Shown here one piece after another: positions 9,752-21,465 of a stretch of 64,000 nt of DNA; position 1 is the stretch's first letter, and each line of letters starts with the position of its first letter. A program made the position numbers and the translations under genes. The DNA is from Liquidambar formosana (taxonomy: Eukaryota > Streptophyta > Magnoliopsida > Saxifragales > Altingiaceae). The stretch lies in assembly GCA_039720395.1 (NCBI GenBank), contig CM077833.1, positions 596,501 to 660,500 of the forward strand, given 5' to 3'. The notes beneath the pieces were generated by a model. It saw only the letters and a program-made list of their open reading frames with translations, was not told the DNA's origin and ran no database searches.

Positions 9752-11358
9752 TTCTGTCTCAGTTCTTCTATATCAACTTCTTGATTTACCTCTCTTCCTA
9801 AGTGGTCACCCTCCAAAAAGGGTGGTTTAAAATGTCTCCCTGTGCGTGTGAGGTGCATAGTATCTTCACTTTCAGTCCCTTTTCTGATTTCTTCCCAAAA
9901 CTTTGTTCCCCGTGTCTCTTCTTCTTCATCGCTGTCATCCCATGGCACACATACAGCTATTATTAGTGCTGATGGGTCCCAATTCTTGCTTTCTTCCTCG
10001 ATCATGTTGGCATATGGTGGAGGTGCATTCTTATGATTGGGTATGGGGTTTTGATGTACATTGGGCTTTTTCTCTGGCCCAGGAGGGGGTAACTTTCCTG
10101 AATCTATCATATCCTGGATTTCATGCCTCAAGCGGGTGCAATTATCGATCTTGTGCCCAATCCGTTGATGGAATTCACAAAACTTGTTCTGCCTCCAATT
10201 GGACGGGATGGGACTCGGGAGTGCTCTTGGTTCCAGTGCTTGTAGGTACCCCCGTTTTGACAGGTTAGCAAAAGCTTTAGACAAGGGAACCCCTAGATCA
10301 TGGAATACTCTCGGCTTCTTCTTAGTTGGCTGAATGGTACTGACTGCTGCTTGTGTAGCCCCACCGGCTCTAACTACGCTATTTAGAACATTGCTGCTTG
10401 CTCCAAATACTCTTTTGGGCTTGCTTTCTATCTGTCCCTTATGGATTGCATCTTCTATCCTTGTCCCACACTGATACAATTGTTGAAAGTCCATAACAGA
10501 TGAGGTCAGCATTTTATCGAAGTAAACTGATGTTAGATTTTTTAGCACCATGTTGACTTGATCTATCTCTGCTAGCCTGTTGGTCAATTTTACCACTTTT
10601 GCCCTCCATCTACCGATAAACTCAGAGAAGGGTTCATCAGGCCTCTGCCTTGTCATCTCCAAATCTCGCAGCGTTACATCCAGCATAGTATTGTAGTTGT
10701 ATTTATTTGTGAATTCTTGGGCTAAAGCCTCCCAAGATCCAACCATCTTTTCTTCCAACCCATAATACCATTTTGATGCATCCCCTGACAACGACAAAGG
10801 GAAAGCGTGCAAGATCTGCTCTGAATTTAGTCCCCTCATTTGTATAATGCTCATGTACTGACGAAGGTGCTGCTTGGGATCGCCAGTCCCATCAAATTTC
10901 TCATAATCTGCCATTTTGAATTTAGAGGGTAACTGGGCTTTAGCTGTGGACTCGGCGTTGGGCATGGAGAACATATAGTCATCCATTCCTTGGCATTTGC
11001 GCCATGCGGCCTTCATCTGACCCATTTGCTCTCTCATTTCTTGATTCTAAGCCTCTAGTTTGTCCACCCGAGGATCTTCTACTTTGCCCTTTCCTTTGGC
11101 GTTTTTCTTGAGTGTGTAGTCAGCATAGTCTTCATCATCCCAGGCATTCTCATTTTCATCCGTCTTTCGGGCACTGCTTTTTTCTCCAGTTTTCTCTTCT
11201 TCACCTTCGAAATACTTTTGCTCTTTTTCTTCTTTGGGTTTACTTCCCCCTATCTCTAGGTTATCCATCCTTTGTACCAATGCAGCGACCATTTTTTTCA
11301 CCTCAGCTTTTTCTTGTTGCATCAAAGCCATAAGATCAACTAGGGTTGGTTCTGCCAT
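9752..11358 (-). pseudogene. Tat-1 gag
   Basis: I chose the start at MAEPTLVDLMALMQQE (11358) because the frame upstream looks like leader. An acidic, Lys-rich coiled-coil N-terminus precedes a TAG at 11044-11046 (expected Gln, in LEA.NQEM). Then comes the capsid-like retrotransposon gag domain (FDGTGDPKQHLRQYMS, DASKWYYGLEEKMVGSW). A zinc-knuckle-like motif CEFHQRIGHKIDNC has C-x2-H-x4-H-x4-C spacing, i.e. a His where the usual knuckle has Cys. The C-terminus is acidic and was joined in frame to protease before the solo LTR inserted. The protein would form the particle and bind RNA. Confidence 0.88.
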
Positions 11359-12281
11359 CTGTTCTATTCTTCTCAATCGATTGGATGTAGGTGAACGAGT
11401 CCAAACACGACCTGAATGCTCAAATTTTACTGAAATTCGGCCAAAGCAAATGTTTAAGTTCACATCCTTTTACCAAGTGAGAAACTTATTCTGGTATGAC
11501 TTTACCCAATTCCCTTTTTATCATACTTTGGGCCCCAAAGTTTGATAAGTGTACAAAATTGGTTATTTCTTTAAACATAAGCCCATTTACAAATTCTCTC
11601 ACCTCACCAGCATTTTTTTTTTTTTCAAGCTTGGACCCAATTTACAAAGCTGCTCATCTCTCACACACTGGGCTTTAAGCTTAAAGAATAATCAACTTTG
11701 AACTTCAGTTTGTTTGGATTTGTTTGCTCATTGAATCTGGTTTAGTCCTAACATTTACTAGGCCCTCATAATTTATTATCTTTCAAGTTGAGTCCAATAC
11801 ACTCACTCATCCCTCTTATTTTTTTCTGAAAAAATGCCTACGGATCCTTCCTGTTGTCGAACGAGTAAAGGAGTTAGGGATTTCCTAGTCCAATTACGTA
11901 TGACTAAGGCCCAAGGCGTTTGGGTGACCAAACTTCCAGGTCCAAACCTTATGGGTTACTATCTCGCTCAGCTACTTAAAGCTTTTGGCCTCTGGCTGAC
12001 GCTAACGCTATGATTGACAGCCTAAGCGTCGGTTTGTCAAAAAAAAGGGCAATGGCAGCTGATAACCCAAGGCTCGAGGGATTAATTAATCCCCTACTCC
12101 CAATAGCGTCTGGCTTTATGATAGCGTGTCGGTCCTCCTGGCAACGCATTAACTCTCACATCCCCTCTCTTTGACTCTTGAGCTTCTTAATAAACAGAGA
12201 TTAAGTGTTGGCAATCTCATAATTATTCGAAAACTCAAACCCCCACTTCCCTCATTTTTCTCACTCTTTACTCCAGACTTA
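11359..12281. other. Tat-1 leader, gag-proximal part
   Basis: Non-coding between the gag start and the antisense ORF. It is AT-rich with no recognisable domain in six frames. The right part (about 12160-12281) would act as the 5' region of the antisense ORF, with a pyrimidine-rich stretch before its ATG. Confidence 0.5.
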
Positions 12282-12914
12282 ATGGCTTCTTCTTCTTCCT
12301 CTCACAACCGTCTTGACTTAAATGCTGTGCCAGACGCACAGCCGGACATTTGGCATCCCTTGTTCATAACTTATGACCAGCCCATCATAGTTAATGATAC
12401 TGTGGTACACAACCATACAAATGCTGCAGCGGTAGCCACAGGGCTCCTTACTCCTCATGATGAAAGGATACCGAATGCGAGGTCCGATATGGATCTATTG
12501 AGGGATGCCATGGCCCTAAGTGTTCGGGCAACTACAGTCACTTCCAGTATGGCTCGGCGCCTGCATACTAGGAGTGGAGAAGTCCAAAGGCTAAACAATC
12601 AAACTCTCAGCCTTCAAAGAAAGGTCCAACGATCCAGTCGGACAATAAGGACCCTGAAAGAGGAGAACAGAGCTCTGAAGGAGATGGTGGATGCCTATGC
12701 CAGGGGGGTTACACCTAGAGTTGTAGCTCTAGAAGGGCTCGAGGATCAAGTTCGGGAGCAACTGGAAAGCTCCAGAACGAAGTTCAGAGTCACTCTTCTG
12801 GTCCTTCCAGCCCTCCCCAAGACGTTGCCATGGAGTAGTACCTTTTCTCTCTTTTTTTCTTCTCTTTTCTTTTCTTTATTTTTCTCTCTTTTTTTTTTCT
12901 TTTTCTATTATTGA
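12282..12914 (+). CDS. Antisense coiled-coil ORF in the Tat-1 leader
   Basis: An ORF opposite to gag-pol starting MASSSSSHNRLDLNAVPD. The middle part is rich in Leu, Arg, Glu and Gln with heptad-like spacing (LRDAMALS... TLSLQRKVQRSSRTIRTLKEENRALKEMVDAY) and probably forms a coiled coil. From about 12770 the annotated frame becomes implausible and runs into a pyrimidine tract. Another frame gives a more natural end (SSGPSSPPQDVAME then stop near 12836), so a small indel probably broke the end. I do not recognise the family. The ATG at 12282 was preferred to the one at 12171 because protein-like composition begins there. Confidence 0.45.
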   Translation: MASSSSSHNRLDLNAVPDAQPDIWHPLFITYDQPIIVNDTVVHNHTNAAAVATGLLTPHDERIPNARSDMDLLRDAMALSVRATTVTSSMARRLHTRSGEVQRLNNQTLSLQRKVQRSSRTIRTLKEENRALKEMVDAYARGVTPRVVALEGLEDQVREQLESSRTKFRVTLLVLPALPKTLPWSSTFSLFFSSLFFSLFFSLFFFFFYY

Positions 12915-13893
12915 ATCTAATGAACACCCCCTTTTTTCCCTCTCAGAGTATAGAAGAAGAATGAACGAACATAAAAGGATAATATTTCATAAGCTAAAAC
13001 CAGATTACATATTCTGCACTACTGGCTACCATAAGCCAAAATACAAAATACATCTTTAATTCTCAAAATGATACATAAAAATGAGTAGGAACGCGATGAG
13101 CGCCAGAAATGGAATAATCCTTCGGAATGGAATCTTTACACATGCGCAATAGAAGGCCACTTGGAGTGAGAGTATGGTGAACAGAACAGCGAAGACGAAG
13201 AAATCCCAAGAAAACATTGTGAGGGAGGAGGCTCTGGTAGGGAAAAAATGATAGAAGTTTACAGGAAGAAATCCTAGGGGCTAAAAATGGCAAACCCCCT
13301 TATTGATTTGCAGGTAGTGGCTACTTATAGAAGGGACATCAGCTTTCCAGTGGTCACGTGGAGGGGACCCTTAATGACTATAAGCATTGAACCTTCTAGA
13401 AATAATGATTCCTCCCCTAAATAGCAAAATCCCACTTCCTTTCCCATATTGGGCACAACTTGAAATAGTAAATAAATAATGTGGACCACGCCCCATACCC
13501 GTGATAAACATCTAATCATGGATGCAATTATGACACACAAAATGACATGCATTTATGCAGGGTTATGCAAAAGCAGGAATTTTCCATGTGTGGCTGGTCA
13601 ATAGGGTACTTCTTCTTCAAGGGTTACCCAGGCTTGGATGCTCGATGAGCAATCCGTTAACGTACTCACAAGTTTATTACAGGCTAGTGGCACAGACCGT
13701 GGGTTGATGATGCTGACTCCCAGTAACTATAGGCGCGAATGGGGCCCGGTACTTTTCATCAGACTGTCATCGAGGGTATAAGGGTAATCGTGCCCGTGTG
13801 TGCAATTATTTAGTTCTTATTCAATTATATTTCCCAATTTAATTAAATCCAACAATCATTCACATGGAGTCTAGCTCTTTAGCACAGTTCAGC
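12915..13893. other. Tat-1 leader, PBS-proximal part
   Basis: No coding feature supported. It contains a polypyrimidine tract at 12840-12905 and ordinary AT-rich sequence up to the PBS. Confidence 0.5.
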
Positions 13894-13911
13894 TCCCCAA
13901 CGGAGTCGCCA
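13894..13911 (-). other. Primer-binding site of Tat-1 (tRNA-Arg-like)
   Basis: On the minus strand it reads TGGCGACTCCGTTGGGGA, one base inside the LTR end. It resembles the complement of a plant tRNA-Arg 3' end; Ogre elements are known to use tRNA-Arg. Its position fixes Tat-1 as transcribed leftwards. Confidence 0.7.
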
Positions 13912-14410
13912 CTGTAAGCGCCGCGGGCAGGTGCGGCCCTTTGGACGTGTACACTATTGCGAAGCGCTAGCATGATCGGGAGTCACCACCCAATTCAGCC
14001 TTGGGAACTAATCATACCATTCTGGGGAATTCAATCTCAAATTTAACGTATTCGGACCAGAGATTCAGAGTTCGGAGCTAAGGTACAATGTTGGGAAGGT
14101 GTTAAGCACCCAACAATGTCCGATAAAAAACCGGCCTCCATAAACGATTGTTGGCTATATTGAACCCGGAATATTTAATTGAATTTCATCCATAAGCACA
14201 CAATTTATGAAATGTCATGCCAATCATATGAAAAATGATGTGAATAAAATGAGGAAGAGGTTATAATACATAACAAAACAAGATATACAAGAAATAAGAT
14301 ATACAGGTTAACATTTAATGGACTAACCAAAATCAGGGTAAATCATCATAAATATTTAATATTACAAAGAGACATGATAATAACTGAAGTAATTGAAAGT
14401 GGGTAAAGGA

Positions 14411-14512
14411 TGCGTACGCAATAGAAATTAATGAGTACGCATAATGTGTACGCAACACCAACAAATGCGCATGCATAAGTATGCGTACGCAACAAACACT
14501 AATGCGTACGCA
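14411..14512. repeat. TGCGTACGCA cluster in U5 of LTR-C
   Basis: Exact decamers at 14411, 14482 and 14503, with shortened variants near 14433, 14447 and 14465. Each is its own reverse complement, contains two CpG sites and has a GTAC core. Confidence 0.85.
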
Positions 14513-15121
14513 TACGTTTACTGTGTTCTTCCCCCTGATCTTGGCACGAACTGAAATCGCACGCATCAGTTTTCATCTTGTTAGGGGTCAACTTCTTTCT
14601 AACTTATCTCAATCATTTCTTAATCATATTCAATGATTCAAAACTCGGATCGCAATTCTCATAGTATACTACAAGCACACATAACTCATTTACACAGATA
14701 TTTACAGAACCATGGTCATGTTTGAGTTCAAAGTCTGGGGTTTGCAACCCAGCGACTGTCCGGTCAGTATAAAGAAAAAAAAAATTAATGATATCTATCT
14801 ACCGAGTACATCTTGGTTAATCCTCGATGTATTCTTTAGTGTTAAAAGAAAGAATAATAAATATTGGAATGAGAATAACTTACCCTCAGGTTTGAGTGCC
14901 TCCGATATCGATGCGGCGATTCCCACCTTGTCGCCTTAGATTGCAGCTTTAAATTCCCTTAGTTTCTTCCTGGTTTTCTAGTGCTTGGGCAATTGTTTAA
15001 TGGATGATTTCATTTCTTTTTCTCTATAAGTTTCTGACTGGTTTTCTGACTGGTTTCTCAACTCTCCAATGGTTTAACTAGAATGATTTTTCTGAACCCC
15101 TTCCTCTGTTCAGAAGAGTCT

Positions 15122-15130
15122 GTATTTATA
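15122..15130 (-). promoter_or_regulatory. TATA box of LTR-C
   Basis: CTATAAATA on the minus strand. It lies 200-270 bp downstream (minus sense) of the U3 decamer cluster. Confidence 0.6.
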
Positions 15131-15333
15131 GACTGCGGTAAGTCGGTTCTCCTCATTAAAAAAAACTGAAATCACACCTGTCCGACCCAGGAAATCAGCA
15201 ACCGGCTGGTTCCCTTGTCTTGTTCCCCATACATTTCAAATTCAAGTGGTCGCCGAAATCTCTTCCCTCTACCCCATGCTGATCAGACTTGGGTGAAAAC
15301 ATCGGTGCTGGAAAATGGGGAAGTGACAGATGG

Positions 15334-15398
15334 TGCGTACGTATATGCTACTATTGCGTACGCATCATGCGTACGCATATAGACTATATGCGTACGTA
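15334..15398. repeat. TGCGTACGCA cluster in U3 of LTR-C
   Basis: Exact decamers at 15355 and 15368, and TGCGTACGTA variants at 15334 and 15389. They sit upstream of the LTR TATA box, where plant LTR enhancers usually lie. A regulatory role is an inference. Confidence 0.8.
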
Positions 15399-15551
15399 AG
15401 AGGTAAGCACACAGGCTCTCAAGCTGCAATCTAAGCGACTCGTCGGGAATTGCTTTGTCAATTTCTCGGGACACACAATAAACCTCATCATCGGGATTCC
15501 AAATCGGGCGATCTCACATCTGATTGGGCGGTACAAAATGGGGTGTCTACA

Positions 15552-16217
15552 CTTATATTTAGGAATATTACTTTTGGGAGTATAGGAGTTGATATACTTG
15601 TTATATTTTTGTATATTTTGGATGTACATGCTATGTAAATTCCTGTTGGTCTATATTTTACATGCTTTACATAGCCCAACATGTTATATAATTACGAAAT
15701 AATTATATATATGGTTGATATCGGGATTTATTGATGTGCAAATGAATTTATGTGCTATTTCATGACATTCATGGGCATAAAATGCATGCAATGGAATTAT
15801 TAAGTACTTTTTAAAAGTATAAAAGGGTTCTTGGAGTTGGACTATTGCGGTCATAGGACGTCTTGCTGTGTTTTCCACTCCATTATAATTATGGTTGTGT
15901 ATTAATTAATACTTTGTATTCGGCTAATGGGCACTTAACATGTAATAACCTATGGATTGTAATATTTAATTTGATAGGTCTCTTTATATGGATTATTTAG
16001 CATGTGATGATACCAATGATGGATAATAGGGAATTTTATGATCATTTCTATACAGGTTTTATTATGGTATGTTCCATTTACGAATGGGTCATGCCGAAAT
16101 TTTATTTGAAACTACAAGTTTTCTAGCACGTGTTATCCATGTACTTCTTAAATAATTTTCTTAATTAAACTGATTTTATTAATATTGATCACGGCTTAAT
16201 TAATTTGGGTCATGGCA
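15552..16217 (+). mobile_element. 3' part of the 5' LTR of the chromovirus-like element
   Basis: AT-rich sequence ending near CATGGCA at 16217, just ahead of an initiator-Met-type PBS. The left part of this LTR is missing because Tat-1 begins at 15551. No coding sequence is seen here. The exact LTR end is uncertain by a few bases. Confidence 0.6.
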
Positions 16218-16225
16218 ATTCTTTT

Positions 16226-16238
16226 TGGTATTAGAGCC
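16226..16238 (+). other. Primer-binding site (initiator tRNA-Met type)
   Basis: TGGTATTAGAGCC differs at one base from the standard TGGTATCAGAGCC complementary to tRNA-iMet. It is followed by about 235 bp of leader and the gag ATG at 16475. Confidence 0.75.
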
Positions 16239-16474
16239 TGCTAGTAGGTCCATATGGGAGTATACCTGTATAATTATAATTAACTTGTAGGGATCATAAC
16301 ATGTTGATTAAGGACTTGGTTTGTGTTTGTGGAGAACCTAGAAACATGTTAAGTTGAACATGATGGATAATTTATTGGGTATTGATAACGTAGTGTGCAC
16401 TTGGTCTCATAACACACACTAGAGAACTATTATCTATTTGCGGCACATATGATAGTTTATTCATATTTATTAGA

Positions 16475-16993
16475 ATGCTGAGGAACACTCGTAATAGCCG
16501 TCATGCTGTTGAAGCCCGAGCTAGGGCTGAAGCTGAAGAACAAGCACGAGCTAAGGCTCATGTTAATGCCCAAGACCCACTACAGGTTCTTGAGGGGGAA
16601 CAAGCTGTCAACCTTCCACCTACACAAGAAAATTTCAATCCGACTCAGTTGGATGCCCTTTTTGCTGCTATGCAAGGATTGCAGGCTAACCTAGCCACTA
16701 ATACTTATTGGAATTAGGACTCATAATTGGTTGAGTTGACTCAGAAGTCACTGTTAAGGAAGGAGTTTTCTGAGGTCAAACCTTCCAGGTTTGATGGGGA
16801 CCATGATCCAGCTAAAGCTGACAAGTGGATTTGCAGGGTGAAAGCTGATTTGAACTTGGCCCGCATACCCAAGTCTTATTAGGTGGAATCTGCCTCTAGC
16901 CTGTTCACTGACATGGCTAAGGATTGGTGGAATAGATAGGGGTTACAAGAAGAGTTGAGAGCTATGACTTGGGAGTAGTTTGAGTCTAAGTTT
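16475..16993 (+). pseudogene. Chromovirus-like gag, 5' part
   Basis: Starts MLRNTRNSRHAVEARARAEAEEQ, then QLDALFAAMQGLQANL. The capsid-like region follows (KPSRFDGDHDPAKADKW, DMAKDWWNR) with stops TAG/TAA, mostly where Gln or Trp is expected. The frame breaks at FESKF at the CACTA insertion and resumes at 23161 with NDNFYPEAFKNNKIRELMNL. Gag would form the particle. Confidence 0.85.
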
Positions 16994-17008
16994 CACTACT
17001 ACAAAAAC

Positions 17009-17458
17009 GTTGATAGATGACTGTATTTAACAGTCATCTTTTATCAAAACAGTCATCTTTGTTTTTAGAAAAAATAGTCATCTCTTCAGGCGTCATCTTT
17101 TATCATCAAATAAGATGACTGTTTTTTACAGTCATCTTTGAGAGTAATAGATGACTGTTTTTTAAAAACAGTCATGTTTGACTCAAAAAAAGAAGATCCT
17201 TTATTCATTAACATGGTCATCTTTCTGTGCTATAGATGACCGTTAAAAACGGTCATGTATTCAACAAAACATGACTGGTTTTATCTTAAAAACAATTATA
17301 TATTAATATAGAAGATGGCTATTTTTCACAGCCATCTTATGTTCTTAAAAATAGTCATATATTACTATATAAGATGACTGTTTTTCACAGTCATCTTATG
17401 TTCTTAAAAACAGTCATCTTATGTATTAAAAGATGACTATGAAAAACAGTCATTTTAT
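17009..17458. repeat. Left subterminal repeats of the CACTA element
   Basis: More than ten copies of AGATGACTGTTTTT or its complement in both orientations, often paired as short hairpins. In CACTA elements such subterminal repeats bind transposase. Confidence 0.85.
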
Positions 17459-20400
17459 CTATGGCTCCCTTTTTTTTTTTTTTTTTTTTTTTGGTGAATA
17501 TATACAAAAAATTTGTCATATACTATTTACTACCCTTCAAACCTGTTATTAAATTTGATACATCAACTTGTTTATACAAATTACTTAATAATTAAATTCT
17601 CAATATGAAATGAAAGAAATTAAAAAAAATAAAAAAAGAGACAAATAAAATAACAAAGGAAATTAAATCACTCATATTAATTATAAAACCATCATTTTCA
17701 TTTCATTGGATTACAATAACATGGTTTCAAAAGTTACCTAACTAGTGCTACAGTATTTTTGATGTTAAAATGAAAAACAAATCTAAAAAGGCAACATCCT
17801 CAAAAAATTCACCTTTTGCCATGATGTGCGCATGCATGATTCAACTACACAAAAAGAAGCCATTAGGTGAAAAAAACAAAAAACGAAAAACAAAAAAAGG
17901 GACGAAATAGAAGAGTGAGCATCCACAAAAGCTTGGCTGCCACGTGTCACCACTTCTAAAAGCTTCAGTGTCTGCTCCCATTTTTGACTCTATCAAAGCA
18001 AAATCTCCCTTCCTCTCTCTCTCTCCCTCTCTCTCTCTCTCCCCCCCACACACACACCTACAAAAGGCAAAATCTATTAACACAATTCTAACAATGCACT
18101 AATAGCAAAAAGAAAGAGCTAAAAATGCATAAATGGGAAAAAAAATCACAAAGAGTGGAGCGGAATGTAAGCAAGAGGAGTTCCTATTTCTCTCCTTAAT
18201 TTGCAAATTATGCCCATCAAAAGTTGGGTTTGCTATGTTTTTGTGGATTAGTTTGATAATTTGATTGGCAGAAGAGAGAATTTCTTTGGTGCCTTGAAAA
18301 GAGAATTGAAACAAGTACAGAGGATGATCATAGATTGGGTGATGATAAGTTACATAGGGAAAGAATATAATTAACACCTAATCAATATATCAATTATGTT
18401 GCTTTGAAATGGATCCCAAAATAAACAATAAATGGTATACTATTCTAAAAAAATAGAAATAAAAAGCTGAAGCCGGGTGGCTGGTTGTTTTATGTGTTGA
18501 CTTCCATTAATCCCACCAAAAAACCTACTCCTGATAGTGAAAGTAAAGAAAAACAGGTCAGATAGTCAGTGAATTATATATATAATAATACGGAGTATGT
18601 ATATTTGTGTGTATGTAAAGACAGAGAGAGAGAGAAAACGTGTAGACCATGATTGCATATAATTCCATAACTAGGATGGGAAATAGTCACCAAAAAAAGG
18701 TATTTTCCCCTATAAAAAAAAATGTGGTATGTGTTGAGAGAAGGGTGTAAGCCTTTAAGGAACAAAAAACAAAAAGAGAGATTTTATATAGCGGATTTCA
18801 TGGGGTTGCTTTTTCAAAGTTTTGTTTCAGACTTCAATGACTCCATCCTCTCTTTCTTCCCCCCCCCCTTTTTTTTTTCTTCCTTTTTTTTTATATTTTA
18901 TATTGAAGGAGAACCAATCCAGTAGTAGTAAACTCATAACTACCCAAATATATCCATTCACCAATACTACCATTAAATCACAAGGGTGGTGAGTCCCATC
19001 TTTTTTTTTTATGCAGGCCACTAGAGAGTCTACAAAAGGACACATGATTCGTGACTGGAATCAAGTTTGAAATTGCCAAATTGCTTATGCTCATTTAAAC
19101 TAAACCACTATAGAAAACAGTACTCAGATGGGAAAATGCGGGGATTCAAATTGCTTGAAATCAAAGCAAATAGCCCCATCTTTAAACTAAACCACTATAT
19201 AAAACAGATTTCTAAAGAGCAAAACTAAAACAGCACTTTGTAACTTCAATATGATTATCCCAATACAACCCCCATTTCCTAGCATATGACACTGCCAATA
19301 TCAGACTATACTACAAAAGCATGTAAAACATAAATTCAATTAACTCCAACAGGTCTCTATAAGTACAGTGGTCTCACACACAAGCATACAACCATCAAGT
19401 GCAATATATCACACTACATCAACGTTATAGAAATTAATACATCATAACTCCATTTTTTTTCTTTTGGTAGGCAACTAAATTTTATTAAAAAGAAATGGAA
19501 AACAATACACCTATAGAGACGTTAGCCATTATCCAAACACCCAAAGTAGACAAGAGAACTGGACAACTAAACATGCACAAACTAAAAAGGCAGCCTAGCA
19601 CATACCACACAATCACACAAACAAAGACCCCTAAGACACCAAACAACAAACACTTGAAATGCGCTAGAGGAAAGATAAACAAAAAAAGCAACTTAGGAAA
19701 TCACAACTTAGGAAATCACACCAACCTAGCAAACAAAGCCAGCACTTTAAAGAGCAAACCAACAACATAGAGAACCTCTAATAATCGGATCACTGCACAC
19801 CACAAACTAGCAGCAAAGCCACTCCACGAAGAAATAGAACCTTCAGCAACTGTGATATAGATCTTGCAATTTGTACCTTCAAAGAGTGAAGAGATTTCAC
19901 AGGATGGCAGATATTTCAAAGGTTGGGAATTAAAATTGATTTAGTTCATCACCAAACACAAATCAGCTTCCATCATATGCATCCATAGTCAGATCATGCA
20001 ATTGTGTCATGCCTACTTCATGGTGATATCAGATTTACTGAATGTTCCTTTTGTCCTAATGGTAAAGTAAATGCAGAAAAAGAGCACATAACTGGTTTTG
20101 AACTACAGGGTGTGTAAATAATTTAAGTAATGCAGTAAATGGGATCGATTAGGAGTGTGTGTAATTGTGTATGTGTTTACAACCAGCCACTAAATCAACA
20201 AATACCAAGTATTGGACATACGTACGTAATATACAAATTATAAAGAATTTAGTCATGGTAAAGAAAGAACCATGAACCATCACGAAGCTAGCAAGACCAA
20301 TAAAAACTCATTAAATTTTGAAAGCCTCAAGAAATAACAATCGATATATCTACAAGTTTCTTGCATAGGTACATAATACACAAAAGGTTGAATTTCATCT

Positions 20401-21439
20401 TTTCCACAACAGAAATCCCAAGTGTGGAAGTGTAGGGATTCATAGCCTAGTCCAAACATTTTTTAAATTTACACAAGTTCAAGAAGATGAACCCATGTTC
20501 TATAATCTGATATAACATCAAGAAGATGAATAAAATTAGAAAAATGCCACACATTTTCATCCATCCTCTTCTTAAGAGTCAATATTGTAGTTGGAAATTG
20601 AAATAGTTAACAAATAAACACATATACACATATGTGAACAACATACAAAACAGAATCAGAAATTTGAATTCAAATTAAGAATACAGAATGGTAACAAAAT
20701 TCTAAAACCAAATTTGTTTGAATACTGAGAAAAACATGGGCACACACACACACAAAAAGAAAAAAAAGAAAAAAAGAAAGAAAGGATGAAACTTGGAATA
20801 ATTTATAGGATATAGGCTAAAGATTAAAAATGGGTTTTGTCGCACAAGATTCGAAAGTTTTCTTTTCCTAGAAAAACATCTCAAAACCCAAATCTTATCT
20901 AAACAATACTTTCTAATCCCTTATGCCTGATGGTAGAAAAAGAGATATCATTGAGTGATTTTGTCAAACACCTGTTGAGTCCTTCCCAGAAATACACTCC
21001 ACATACTATAACAACCCTTTGCACATTACAAGAGCCTAAACAGTGCAAACAAGAATGATGAATGAATTACATCTCAAAGCTCCCATTCGAAATAGATCAG
21101 CTTGAACCAAAAATCCATAAACCAGAGATAAGAAGAACAGAGGAGACATTCCAGCCACTCTATCCATACCCCAGCAAAAAAAAAAAAAGAAAAGACAAAT
21201 AAAAAGTACCAACCAAACCAACCAGCCATACACGAGACCAAGGCCCCAAACAAATGCAAAATTCACAGATAAGCTAAAAAATCATCCCAAAAAAATAAGA
21301 GCACTCTCTTAATCAAACAATATGCATTCCAAAGGCAAACTTGAGTTGAAACAAAAAAGCCTCATTCTTGTACCTTCCTCATACTTCTAGAAAATAAAAA
21401 AATGTAAAAAAAAAAAACGCACTCTCAATCAAACCATAT
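17459..21439. other. CACTA interior, left part, no gene seen
   Basis: AT-rich sequence with homopolymers: a T run near 17470-17492, a CT/CA microsatellite at 18011-18057, C10T10 near 18858-18880 and a CA/GA-rich tract at 20739-20790. Open frames here are short and low in complexity. I identify no domain. Confidence 0.6.
18011..18057. repeat. CT/CA microsatellite
   Basis: Runs of TC/CT followed by seven C and CA repeats. Confidence 0.9.
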
Positions 21440-21465
21440 ATATATATTGCACAATACCTGGTGTC

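Larger units (their letters stand above)
1933..15551 (-). mobile_element. Tat-1: Tat/Ogre-type Ty3/gypsy retrotransposon, 3' end outside window
   Basis: From the right: 5' LTR 13913-15551, tRNA-Arg-like PBS 13894-13911, leader, gag (starts 11358), protease with G-patch, RT with RNase H, a second (archaeal-type) RNase H, integrase ending at 3291, and the antisense DUF7745 gene. A second RNase H after RT-RNase H and extra antisense ORFs are known traits of the Tat/Ogre lineage. The whole polyprotein stays in one minus-strand frame, interrupted only by single stop codons and one solo LTR. The 3' LTR is not in the window because LTR-A and its element sit to the left. To its right the sequence resumes inside the 5' LTR of a chromovirus-like element. 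Confidence 0.85.
13913..15551 (-). mobile_element. LTR-C: 5' LTR of Tat-1
   Basis: Starts TGTAAGCGCC and ends GGTGTCTACA (1,639 bp), with the PBS just outside its left end. The minus-strand TATA box at 15122-15130 puts U3 on the right. A PBS-like motif (ggagtcaccacc) lies 66 bp inside the left end at 13979-13990. The right flank 15552-15556 (cttat) would be one target copy. Confidence 0.85.

Noticed and set aside
15283..15682. Several overlapping 60-80-codon ORFs around LTR-C
   Set aside because: They overlap on both strands across an LTR boundary and carry no domain.
17009..17458. CRISPR-like array
   Set aside because: Repeats are in both orientations with irregular spacing and belong to CACTA subterminal repeats in a plant genome.
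19485..19919. Hydrophobic minus-strand ORFs in the CACTA interior as membrane proteins
   Set aside because: Composition follows from AT/CA-rich DNA; there is no start context, splice pattern or known domain.
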